From: Stenotrophomonas maltophilia
GTDB lineage: Bacteria; Pseudomonadota; Gammaproteobacteria; Xanthomonadales; Xanthomonadaceae
NCBI RefSeq assembly: GCF_002799245.1
Contig: NZ_NEQV01000001.1
Span: forward strand, 124,001-188,000
DNA: 64,000 bases
Reading direction: 5' to 3'
Shown: piece after piece, positions 1 through 8,056 of the stretch
How the letters are laid out: the number at the start of each line of letters is the position of its first letter
Position numbering within the stretch: position 1 is the stretch's first letter
Notes under the pieces: model-generated
Databases searched by the model: none
What the model was told of the DNA's origin: nothing
The model's input: the letters and a program-made list of their open reading frames with translations, nothing else
Made by a program: the position numbers and the translations under genes

Positions 1-72
1 GCCGCCGTTGCCACCGCTGCAGGCGGCAAGCATGGCGGAGGCCAGGCCGAGCGTGAGGATACGCAGCTTCAT
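1..72 (-). CDS. Lipoprotein, 5' end only (possibly polyamine-binding protein)
   Basis: Only the first 24 codons are inside the window; the gene runs off the left edge. They encode a bacterial lipoprotein signal: MKLR start, hydrophobic core and lipobox LAAC, then a Ser/Gly-rich linker. The mature protein should be acylated on Cys18 and held in the periplasm. It lies downstream of puuD-puuA on the same strand, 91 bp after the puuA stop. A polyamine ABC-transporter binding protein (PotF/SpuD type) is often encoded there, but that is inferred from context only. Confidence 0.6.
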   Translation of the reverse strand, partial: MKLRILTLGLASAMLAACSGGNGG

Positions 73-163
73 CGGGTGCTCCAGAATGCGGGAAGGGGGG
101 CCGGCGGGGCCGGCGACGGGTGCCAGCCTACCCCCCGGCGGCGGATTTTTCTATTCCGCAGGC

Positions 164-1561
164 TCAGACGTTCAGCAGCAGGAACTCGCGCTCCCACGAG
201 CTGATGACACGGAAAAAGGTCTCGTATTCCTTGCGCTTGACCGAGATGTAGGCCCGGCAGAAGCGCTCGCCCAGCAGCGCCTGCAGCTCGCTGCACTGCT
301 CCAGCCCGTCCAGCGCCTCGCCCAGCGAGCGCGGCAGGTTGTAGCCCAGTTCCTTGGCACTGCCGGTCACCGGCGCATCCGGCGCCAGCCGCTCGCGGAT
401 GCCGAGCAGGCCGCAGGCCAGGGTCGCGGCCATCGCCAGGTAGGGATTTGCATCGGACCCGGCGAAACGGCTTTCCACGCGCATGTTCTCCGGCGTGTCC
501 AGCGGCACGCGCAGCCCACAGGTGCGGTTGTCATAGCCCCAGTGCACGTTGCTCGGCGAAACCTCGCCGAACACCAGCCGCCGATAGGAATTCACGTTCG
601 GCGCGAAGAACGCCATCGCCTGCGGCACGTACTTCTGCAGGCCGCCCAGGTAGTGGCCGAACACCGGGCTGAACGCGCCCTCGGCATCGGTCTCGCCGGC
701 AAACACGTTGCTGCCATCGCTCACCCTCACCAGGCTCTGGTGGATGTGCATGGCACTGCCCGGCTCGTTTTCCATCGGCTTGGCCAGGAACGTGGCATAC
801 ACCCCGTGGCGCATCGCCGCTTCGCGCATGGTGCGCTTGAACAGGAACACCTGGTCGGCCAGGTCCATCGCATCGGCATGGGTGAAGTTGACCTCCAGCT
901 GCGCCGCACCGGATTCATGGATCAGCGTGTCCACGTCCAGCTTCATCGCATCGGCGTAGTCGTACATCAGGTCGAGGATCGGGTCGAATTCGTTGACCGC
1001 ATCGATCGAATACGACTGCCGCGCGGTTTCCGGGCGTCCGGAGCGGCCGGCCGGTGGCAGCAGCGGGAAGTCCGGGTCGGTGTTCTTCTGCACCAGGAAG
1101 AACTCCAGCTCCGGCGCCACCACCGGGCGCAGGCCCAGTTCGGCGTAAGCCGCCAGCACGCGGCGCAACACGTTGCGCGGCGCCAGCTCGTGCGGCTCGC
1201 CGTTCTTGGTGTAGCAATCGTGGATGACCTGCGCGGTGGCGTCGGCCGCCCACGGCACCATCCGGACCGTGTCCGGATCGGGGCGCAGCATCATGTCCGA
1301 GTCCGACGGCGAGGTCAGCTCGTAGTAGTCGTCAGGGAACTCGCCGGTGACGGTGGTCGCGAAGATGCCTTCGGGCAGGCGCGTACCGTAGTCATGCGAG
1401 AACTTGTCGGCGGGAATGATCTTGCCGCGTGCATTGCCGGTGATGTCCGGCACCAGGCATTCCACCTCGGTGATACGCCGCTCCTTCAGCCAGCGCAGCA
1501 GGGTGCTTTCCTGCGGCGCGGGGGGCGTGGCCGTCTTGCGCGGGCGCGTTCGGGAGCTCAT
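164..1561 (-). CDS. puuA: Gamma-glutamylputrescine synthetase (glutamine synthetase family)
   Basis: A 465-residue cytoplasmic protein of the glutamine-synthetase fold. The family ligates glutamate to an amine with ATP; PuuA makes gamma-glutamylputrescine, the first step of the Puu route. Visible are a beta-grasp N-terminal part, the metal/glutamate-binding stretch around GSAMHIHQSL, and the NSYRR...NRTCGLRVP region near the ATP/glutamate site. The ATG at 1561 gives MSSRTRP and overlaps the puuD stop by 4 nt (ATGA), so the two are translationally coupled; longer in-frame starts would run into puuD. Neighbouring puuD and puuB support polyamine use over ammonia assimilation. A different amine substrate cannot be excluded. 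Confidence 0.9.
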   Translation of the reverse strand: MSSRTRPRKTATPPAPQESTLLRWLKERRITEVECLVPDITGNARGKIIPADKFSHDYGTRLPEGIFATTVTGEFPDDYYELTSPSDSDMMLRPDPDTVRMVPWAADATAQVIHDCYTKNGEPHELAPRNVLRRVLAAYAELGLRPVVAPELEFFLVQKNTDPDFPLLPPAGRSGRPETARQSYSIDAVNEFDPILDLMYDYADAMKLDVDTLIHESGAAQLEVNFTHADAMDLADQVFLFKRTMREAAMRHGVYATFLAKPMENEPGSAMHIHQSLVRVSDGSNVFAGETDAEGAFSPVFGHYLGGLQKYVPQAMAFFAPNVNSYRRLVFGEVSPSNVHWGYDNRTCGLRVPLDTPENMRVESRFAGSDANPYLAMAATLACGLLGIRERLAPDAPVTGSAKELGYNLPRSLGEALDGLEQCSELQALLGERFCRAYISVKRKEYETFFRVISSWEREFLLLNV

Positions 1562-2319
1562 CGGGAATCCAGTCGGTTCTGTTGGTGCTGCCGGCAAGCT
1601 TGGCCGAACGCACGGAAAATAGCGTGATAGAACGGCGTCTCCATGACACGCCACTCCGGGTGCCACTGTACGCCGAGCACGAAACCATGGTGCAGGCTGC
1701 GTGCGGCCTCGACCAGCCCGTCATCGGCCCGGGCCTCGACCTGCAGGCCTTCGGCAAGGCGGGCGATGCCCTGCCCGTGCACCGAATTGACCTGCACGCG
1801 GTCGCCACCCTGCCACTGCGACAGCCAGCCATCGGCGGCCAGCGTGACCGCATGTGCCGGCCCATACTGCACGTCCACTGGCGCCTGCGGATCTTCACGA
1901 TGGTCCGCCAGGCCGGGCACCGCATGCACCTGCGGATGCAGGCTGCCGCCCAGTGCGACGTTCAACTCCTGGAAGCCACGACAGATCGCCAGCACCGGCA
2001 GGTCCAATGCCAGCGCCTCCCGCAGCAGCGCGAAGGCATTGGCGTCGCGCGCCGGGTCATGCGGATTGCCTGGCCAGCTGCGTCCGCCTTCGTAGTGCTG
2101 CGGTTCGATGTTGCTGACCGCGCCGGTCAACAGCAGGCCGTCGAGCCCCTGCAGCCAATCGCCGGCCGGCAGCGGTGGCTGCAGGCTCGGCAACACCACC
2201 GGGGTCACCGTGGTCGCCTCGGCCAGCGCGCGCACGTACTTCTCGCCGGCCACCGCGAAACGGTGATGGCCGAGCACGGTGCTGTCGGTGGGCAGGCCCA
2301 CCCAGGGCAGGCGGCGCAT
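1558..2319 (-). CDS. puuD: Gamma-glutamyl-gamma-aminobutyrate hydrolase (class I amidotransferase-like)
   Basis: A 253-residue peptidase C26/PuuD-type hydrolase that releases GABA from gamma-glutamyl-GABA, the last step of the Puu pathway. The nucleophile Cys lies in CRGFQELN, and the His-Glu pair of the triad in GVQWHPEW near the C-terminus. Like PuuD, and unlike standard glutaminase domains, it has an Arg-Gly-Phe after the nucleophile. It is the first gene of the leftward puuD-puuA pair and diverges from puuB across 160 bp that should hold both promoters. Confidence 0.9.
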   Translation of the reverse strand: MRRLPWVGLPTDSTVLGHHRFAVAGEKYVRALAEATTVTPVVLPSLQPPLPAGDWLQGLDGLLLTGAVSNIEPQHYEGGRSWPGNPHDPARDANAFALLREALALDLPVLAICRGFQELNVALGGSLHPQVHAVPGLADHREDPQAPVDVQYGPAHAVTLAADGWLSQWQGGDRVQVNSVHGQGIARLAEGLQVEARADDGLVEAARSLHHGFVLGVQWHPEWRVMETPFYHAIFRAFGQACRQHQQNRLDSR

Positions 2320-2480
2320 GGGAAAACTCCTTGGCGTGCCGACACGTTACCCGTCGCCCGGCGAATGCGGCAAGTCGCTGCCGTCACACCACAGCCGTCA
2401 CCCATCGGCGAAACTACCGGTGTGAACGCTGATCGACCTGCCCCGCTCCGTCCTCCCGCCCTGCAGCCGCGAGGCCTGCA

Positions 2481-3758
2481 GTGAGCGCCGCCTTCCCGCC
2501 CAGCTGGTATGCCGCCAGCCTGCCCGAGCCGCCCGCCCTGCCCTCGTTGCAGGGGGATGTACAGGCCGATGTCGCGGTGCTGGGCGCCGGCTATACCGGC
2601 CTGACCGCAGCCCTGGAACTGGCCGCGCGTGGCCAGCGCGTGGTGGTGCTGGAAGCGCAGCGGATCGGTTGGGGCGCGTCCGGCCGCAATGGTGGCCAGG
2701 CGCTGGTCGGCTATGGCTGCGAGGTGGACGAGCTGGAACGGCAGCTCGGCCGTGATGATGCACGCCACCTGTTCGACTGGTCACGCGATGCGGTGCAGGC
2801 GATGCGTGCGCGCATCGACCGCCACGGCATCGACTGCCACTGGGTGGAAGGCCACGCCAGCGTCGCCATCCGCGAACGCCATGAGCGCGAGCTGCGGGCC
2901 AACTGCGAGCACCTGCAACGCCATTACGACTACCCCATGCAGTGGTGGGACCGGGATGCCCTGCGCGCGCAGCTGGACAGCCCGCGCTACCGCGCCGCAA
3001 TGTTCGATCCGCTCAGTGCGCACCTGCACCCGCTGGCCTATGCGCGCGGCCTGGCCGATGCGGCGCGCGCGGCCGGCGTGGTGATCCACGAGCATTCCAC
3101 GGTGACCCGCGTGCAGCGCGGGCCGCAGCCCACCCTGCACACCGCGCAGGGCAGCGTACGCGCCACGCATCTGGTGGTGGCCGGCAATGCCTGGCTGCAG
3201 GGCCTGCTGCCCGAGCTGGAACGGCGGATCATGCCGGTCGGCACCTATATCGGCGCCAGCGAGCCATTGGGTGCCGAGTGCGCCCGCGCCCTGATCGGCA
3301 ACGACATGGCCGTGGCCGACACCGCCTGGGCACTGGACTATTTCCGCCTCAGCCATGACCACCGGCTGTTGTTTGGCGGCCGCGCCAGCTACTCGGCGCT
3401 GCCCCCACCCGGCCTGCGTGGGGTAATGCAGCGGCGCATGCACCAGGTGTTCCCGCAGCTGTCCGATGTGGCACTGGACCAGGTCTGGGGCGGCTATGTG
3501 GACATCACCCGCAACCGCGCCCCGCATTGGGGCCGGCTGGACGGCAACCTGTACTTCGCGCAGGGGTTCTCCGGCCATGGGGTGGCCGCCGCCGGGCTGG
3601 CCGGCGAGGTCATCGCCGCCGCGATTGCCGGCCAGAGCGAGCGCCTGGATGTGTTCCAGCGCCTGCGGCATGCGCCCTTCCCGGGTGGGCGGCTGCTGCG
3701 CACGCCGCTGCTGGTGGCGGCGATGTCGTGGTACAAGCTGCGGGATGCATTGTGGTAG
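2481..3758 (+). CDS. puuB: FAD-dependent gamma-glutamylputrescine oxidoreductase
   Basis: A 425-residue DAO-family flavoprotein. The N-terminal dinucleotide-binding motif GAGYTGLTAALELA (about residues 32-45) is followed by VVLEAQRIGWGASGRNGG, the usual FAD-contact segment of PuuB-type amine oxidases. A C-terminal GFSGHGVAAAGLAGE segment closes the FAD site. It should oxidise gamma-glutamylputrescine to the aldehyde with O2. The start is GTG at 2481 with GAGG six bases upstream. It is divergent from puuD-puuA. The aldehyde dehydrogenase for the next step lies about 9 kb away. Confidence 0.88.
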   Translation: MSAAFPPSWYAASLPEPPALPSLQGDVQADVAVLGAGYTGLTAALELAARGQRVVVLEAQRIGWGASGRNGGQALVGYGCEVDELERQLGRDDARHLFDWSRDAVQAMRARIDRHGIDCHWVEGHASVAIRERHERELRANCEHLQRHYDYPMQWWDRDALRAQLDSPRYRAAMFDPLSAHLHPLAYARGLADAARAAGVVIHEHSTVTRVQRGPQPTLHTAQGSVRATHLVVAGNAWLQGLLPELERRIMPVGTYIGASEPLGAECARALIGNDMAVADTAWALDYFRLSHDHRLLFGGRASYSALPPPGLRGVMQRRMHQVFPQLSDVALDQVWGGYVDITRNRAPHWGRLDGNLYFAQGFSGHGVAAAGLAGEVIAAAIAGQSERLDVFQRLRHAPFPGGRLLRTPLLVAAMSWYKLRDALW

Positions 3759-3808
3759 CGGGACCCTTTCCAGCCACATAATCGGTGCAGGCGCTGGGGA
3801 GCATGTGG

Positions 3809-5419
3809 ATGCAGTGGTGGAAGGACGGTCTGCTGGTGAGGATACGGGTCAGCCCCGAAGGGCTGGCGCTGGCGCTGCTCTATGCCCTCGCCTGCTGGGG
3901 CGCGCGCAAGCTGTCATTGGACCAGTTCTTCCTTCCTGCCGGCGTACGGGTGGCCGCGCTGCTGCTGTGCCCACCTCGTCTCTGGCCTTATCTGCTGATT
4001 GGTGAATACGCCTACTTCGCGCACCTGCGCATTCCCTTGCTGGGCAAGTACGGCCTGACCTGGGTGATCTGCGCATCGGTTTTCCTGATGCCTACCGTGA
4101 TGCTGATCGTGCAGCTGCACCGGAAGCTGCTGGCACGCACCACCGTCGTGGGCGTCATTTCCATTGCGGTATGCACGGCGATAGCCATCAGCCTGCTCAA
4201 TCTGAGTATCTCCCACCTGCTTTGGCCACCATTGCGTGAAACGCCATTTCTCACCAACGTGTTGCGTTATGCATTGGGCGACTTCATCGGCATCGTGATC
4301 CTGGCGCCACTGGCGCTGCTATGGATCCGGCGGACAGAGGAAAAATGGTCAGCCCGATCCGTTGCAGCCATAGCTGCGGCAGTGGGGGCGATGCTGGTCA
4401 TCGGCCTGCAGGCGACTCCAGTACCTACGTCGATCACGGCCCCGGGCTCGCTGCAGCTGCTGCTCATCCTGCCGATTCCGGCAATCGCCCTGACCTGCCT
4501 GCTGGGGTGGCGTGGAGCCGCCATTGGCGTTGCCGCCGTGAACATGATCCTGGGCCTGAGCACCCCGGCCGATCGTCCAGACGCGTTCGATGCCGCAACC
4601 TTCGCCACCCAACAGGCCATGGCCATCGCCAGCGTAGCCTTGCTGCTGCTGGGCGCACGCATCACCCACTTCCAGAATCAGCACCGGCTGCGTGAGGAAG
4701 ACGGGAAAGCGGCCCTGCGGCTTGCACGAAGCTCACAGCTGGCCAGCGAAATGGATCTGCGCGAACGCGCTGCGCACCTGCGCCAGCTGGGCGATGGCAT
4801 GGACCTGTCGCTGAACGAAATGGTGAACTGGCTGCATGCGCAGGGCCATCACGCCGTGGCTGACAGCCTGCGGCATACCTCGGAGGTGCATTCACGCCTG
4901 TTCCGGGCCCAGGCCAGCATGATCTATCCCGCCGCCCTGGAACGACTGGGCTTGTATGTGGCGCTACAGGCAGGTGGTGTACGCGAGGCCTGGGGCAACA
5001 GTCATCGCGTGACCTCGCCCTGGTTGATGGGTGACCCCTGCCAGCTCAGCGCTGGCCTGCAGCTGGCAGCCTACCGTTCGATCGTCGAAGCCGTTTCCAT
5101 TCTGCTCGGAAGCGAAACGGGGCAGCTCGTCGTTCGGGCCCGTTGCGGCCGTCTTGGAAAGGAGCAAGGCATCATGCTCATCGCCGGAATGCTCAACCCA
5201 CGCCAATCCCTTGCGCAGACGACAATGGACTCGGTCAATGGCCAGTTGGCAGGCCGCGTGCTGGCCTATCGCGGCACGCTGCAGTGTCGGCGCAATCGCA
5301 TCCGGATGCTGCTTGTCGAGGCGGTAGACACCCCGCACGCAGAGCCCTTTCCGGAACGTGAACAGGACCCGCGCCGCAGGCCCGGCGCCATTGGACCACC
5401 CGCGCCAAACGGGCAGTAG
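3809..5419 (+). CDS. MASE1-type membrane protein with degenerate kinase-like C-terminus, paralog 1
   Basis: First of three tandem paralogs; 536 residues. The N-terminal half (about residues 10-290) is a multi-helix integral membrane region of MASE1 type, with conserved segments FFLPAGVRVAALLL, RLWPYLLIGEYAYFA and the second motif LGWRGAAIGV. The C-terminal half (about 320-510) resembles a dimerisation helix plus an ATPase fold: MDLRERAAHL, then MIYPAALERLGLYVALQ, then GDPCQLSAGLQLAAYRS. It has no phospho-accepting His in a kinase H-box, no Asn in the N-box position and no DxGxG box. The start is ATG 3809, eight bases after GGGGA and aligned with the paralogs. It is likely a sensory or scaffold protein; the ligand is unknown. 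Confidence 0.75.
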   Translation: MQWWKDGLLVRIRVSPEGLALALLYALACWGARKLSLDQFFLPAGVRVAALLLCPPRLWPYLLIGEYAYFAHLRIPLLGKYGLTWVICASVFLMPTVMLIVQLHRKLLARTTVVGVISIAVCTAIAISLLNLSISHLLWPPLRETPFLTNVLRYALGDFIGIVILAPLALLWIRRTEEKWSARSVAAIAAAVGAMLVIGLQATPVPTSITAPGSLQLLLILPIPAIALTCLLGWRGAAIGVAAVNMILGLSTPADRPDAFDAATFATQQAMAIASVALLLLGARITHFQNQHRLREEDGKAALRLARSSQLASEMDLRERAAHLRQLGDGMDLSLNEMVNWLHAQGHHAVADSLRHTSEVHSRLFRAQASMIYPAALERLGLYVALQAGGVREAWGNSHRVTSPWLMGDPCQLSAGLQLAAYRSIVEAVSILLGSETGQLVVRARCGRLGKEQGIMLIAGMLNPRQSLAQTTMDSVNGQLAGRVLAYRGTLQCRRNRIRMLLVEAVDTPHAEPFPEREQDPRRRPGAIGPPAPNGQ

Positions 5420-5617
5420 GCCCATGAACTGGGATGGACTTCACAACTTCCTGGTGACGTCCATTGGAGGCGCCTTGCCGTTGGCGACAGGTCGCCAGGC
5501 ACCGCTGCAGTTCATGAGATTGCGCCCATCGGTATCAACCGATACTGTCGAGCCTGAAGGATGCATTCGGTGTCGCCGGGACTGCGATAGCGCGGGACGA
5601 GCAAGGGAGGCTTGAGT

Positions 5618-7213
5618 TTGAGTTGGTTGAAGAGTGGATTTGAACTGAGCTTCCGTATCCGACCGGTCGGCCTCGCTCTTGCTCTGCTGTATGCCGTCGC
5701 CTGCTGGGGGGCGCGTCACTTCTCCGTCGATCAGTTCTTTCTGCCGGCCGGCATCCGTGTCGCCGCCCTGCTGCTGTGCCCGCCACGGCTGTGGCCATAC
5801 CTTGTTTTGGGGGAGTACGCGTACTTCGCACAGCTGCGCTATCCCATGATCGATGAGTACGGGATGAGCTGGGTGATCCTTGGGTCAGCGTGCCTGATGC
5901 CGGCTGTCGCACTGATCGTCCATCTCCACCGCAAGGCGATGGGATCCATCAGCGAGAGCTGGCTGCTTTCCGTCGCGGCATCAGCGGCGCTGATCGCCAG
6001 CGCCCTCAAGCTCGGCCTCTCCCACGCGCTGTGGCCGGTCCCGCCGTCCATGCCGTTCTACACCAATGCAGCGCTCTTCGTGCTGGGTGACTACATCGCC
6101 ATCTTGACCGTGGCGCCGCTTGCCCTGCTGTGGATCCGCCGCCATAGCGGCTACGACTGGTCAGCCTGGCGGCTGCGCCCGACGATAGTAGCGCTCTGCG
6201 CACTGTGTGCGCTCAGCGTCCTTATCGCCACGGCCGGCGCGCGCGATGACTCTGCGCGCGCGATCCTGCAATTGCTGATGACGTTGCCGGTGATTGCACT
6301 GACATGCCTTCATGGCTGGCGCGGTGCCGCTGTAGGCGTGCCGCTGATGAACATGATTCTCAGCGTGACCATGCCCAGCACCGGCCTGCCTGGGTCATTC
6401 GACCAGACGACCTTCTTCACGCAACAGATCATCGCGATCACCGGGACGACCCTGCTGGCTCTCGGCTCCCGCATCACCCATCAGTACCATCAGCACGCGC
6501 CCGCTCCAGCGCGGGTACAGGAGCCACAGACCACCCTGCTCTCGCGCTCGGCTCATCTTGCCAGTGAAATGGACCTGCGCGAACGGGCCCTCGGCCTGCG
6601 CAGGGTTGCCGACGAGATTGAAGCAGCCCTCGACGAAACACTGAAGCTGCTCAGGACACACGGCCAGGAAGGGCCGGCAATCGACCTTCTGCGAACGTTC
6701 TCTTCACGCTCACGCAAATTTCGTGAGCTGACCAGCATGGTCTATCCCACCGAACTCGAACACGCCGGGCTCTATGTTGCCCTTCAGGCAGGGGGATTGA
6801 GCGAAGCCTGGGAAGACAGCCATCGCGTGGTCCGCCCGGTACTCCAGGGTGATCCCTGCCAGCTGAGCATGGGGCTGCAGCTGGCGGCCTACCGCGCCCT
6901 GGCCGAGTCCGTGTCTCTCCTGCTCAAGGAAGAACGGGGCCAGATCCAGCTGCGTGCACGCTGCGGGCGTTCGGGACGGCACAAGGGAATCCTGATCACA
7001 GTGGCGCTGCTGGACCGCAGGAGCACGTTGGCATCCACAACCGTGAATCTGGCAACTGACCGTCTCTCGGCACGTACACAGGCCTACTCCGGCTCAGTGG
7101 ACTGCCTGGGCAACCGGATCCGGATAGTCATGCGAGATGCCCCGCTCGCGATGCAGGGCGAGAGCATACAGCCGCAGGTCGTTGCGCCGGCAAATATGCC
7201 GGCCAAGTACTGA
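5618..7213 (+). CDS. MASE1-type membrane protein with degenerate kinase-like C-terminus, paralog 2
   Basis: Second paralog, 531 residues, with the same architecture. The membrane half contains QFFLPAGIRVAALLL and WPYLVLGEYAYFAQLRYP; the cytoplasmic half contains SEMDLRERALGLRRV, SMVYPTELEHAGLYVALQ and GDPCQLSMGLQLAAYRA. The start is taken as TTG at 5618: it aligns with the paralog starts (M-S-W-L-K) and lies seven bases after GGGAGG. A TTG six bases earlier would sit too close to that site. The kinase catalytic signatures are missing here too (AESVSLL where the N-box would be). The 198-bp gap to paralog 1 contains only a 6-bp hairpin (5528-5543). Confidence 0.72.
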   Translation: MSWLKSGFELSFRIRPVGLALALLYAVACWGARHFSVDQFFLPAGIRVAALLLCPPRLWPYLVLGEYAYFAQLRYPMIDEYGMSWVILGSACLMPAVALIVHLHRKAMGSISESWLLSVAASAALIASALKLGLSHALWPVPPSMPFYTNAALFVLGDYIAILTVAPLALLWIRRHSGYDWSAWRLRPTIVALCALCALSVLIATAGARDDSARAILQLLMTLPVIALTCLHGWRGAAVGVPLMNMILSVTMPSTGLPGSFDQTTFFTQQIIAITGTTLLALGSRITHQYHQHAPAPARVQEPQTTLLSRSAHLASEMDLRERALGLRRVADEIEAALDETLKLLRTHGQEGPAIDLLRTFSSRSRKFRELTSMVYPTELEHAGLYVALQAGGLSEAWEDSHRVVRPVLQGDPCQLSMGLQLAAYRALAESVSLLLKEERGQIQLRARCGRSGRHKGILITVALLDRRSTLASTTVNLATDRLSARTQAYSGSVDCLGNRIRIVMRDAPLAMQGESIQPQVVAPANMPAKY

Positions 7214-7260
7214 TTCGCAGCACCACCAGCACGCACCAGCAGCGTCGGCAGGACACAGTA

Positions 7261-7289
7261 GCCTGCGGCGGTTCAACGCCGCCGCAGGC
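7261..7289. terminator. Hairpin between convergent genes
   Basis: A strong GC stem (10-11 bp, GCCTGCGGCG pairing with CGCCGCAGGC, short loop) lies between the end of the second MASE1 gene and the end of the convergent lipoprotein gene. The T-tract is poor on both strands, so termination activity is inferred from position. Confidence 0.5.
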
Positions 7290-7313
7290 ATCCTGCCCGC
7301 CAACCCGCGTGCT

Positions 7314-7772
7314 TCACTTTCCGCCGGCGGCAGGCTCGACGGACCAGATTGCCGCCTGACCTTCCCCATGGAGGATCAACGAGAAGTCAGATGCCTGGAA
7401 CACCAGGCGCTTACGCGCCGTCGCCGGCACCACCAACCGCTGCGACGGCAGCGAGACACGTACCGATGCACTGCCGGCCGGCAGGGTCCAGAACGTGGAA
7501 TCGATATTGGCGATGATCAGCACCACCTGGCCCGCAGAATCATTGACCTGGTAGTACGTCACACCATCGCGCTGGAAGGCATAGACAAACCAGGCCGGAT
7601 CCAAACTCGAATTGACGGCAACAGGCTGGCTTTCGCCCAGGCCGGCGTTGGCCGTCTGAATACCATTGCCACCGGTCGTGCAGCAGGAAGCCAAAGCCAG
7701 CATCGGCATGGACAGCAGGACTGCAGTCGTCGCCGCAACGGAAAATCGGGAAAATCTCACAGGCATCTCCAT
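7314..7772 (-). CDS. Small lipoprotein of unknown function
   Basis: A protein of 150-152 residues (ATG at 7772 or 7766; no clear ribosome-binding site). It has an N-terminal signal with a lipobox ending LASC, immediately followed by a second Cys, so it should be a lipid-anchored periplasmic or outer-membrane protein. The mature part looks beta-rich (VVLIIANIDSTFW, ASVRVSLPSQRL). It could be a small beta-sandwich domain, but I do not recognise the family. It lies between MASE1 paralogs 2 and 3 on the opposite strand and diverges from paralog 3. That arrangement suggests co-inheritance with the MASE1 cluster, possibly as a sensory partner (inference). Confidence 0.6.
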   Translation of the reverse strand: MEMPVRFSRFSVAATTAVLLSMPMLALASCCTTGGNGIQTANAGLGESQPVAVNSSLDPAWFVYAFQRDGVTYYQVNDSAGQVVLIIANIDSTFWTLPAGSASVRVSLPSQRLVVPATARKRLVFQASDFSLILHGEGQAAIWSVEPAAGGK

Positions 7773-8056
7773 GGTTGAATTGAGGTACTGCATCCAGGCG
7801 CTCCGCGTTGACCTCGGCCGAAGCGAGCAACGCCACTTCTTGACCGGATGGAATCGTCCACAGAAACAGCCAAAGCCCAGATATTCCCAGCATACCGACG
7901 CGCCAATGGGGGTGCCATCGTATGCATCCTGACCAGAGTTCCCCCGGGGCGCTGCCACCAGGCCGTTGCACGGGTTGCCGTCTGTCGATACCTTCGCGCA
8001 GGTCACGTCATGTAGCGGCGAGACAAAGCGTCTCAACTGAGCCGGGGAGATCAACA

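Noticed and set aside
8..1627. Open frame antisense to puuA
   Set aside because: The minus strand encodes a complete glutamine-synthetase-family enzyme coupled to puuD; the plus-strand frame is its mirror.
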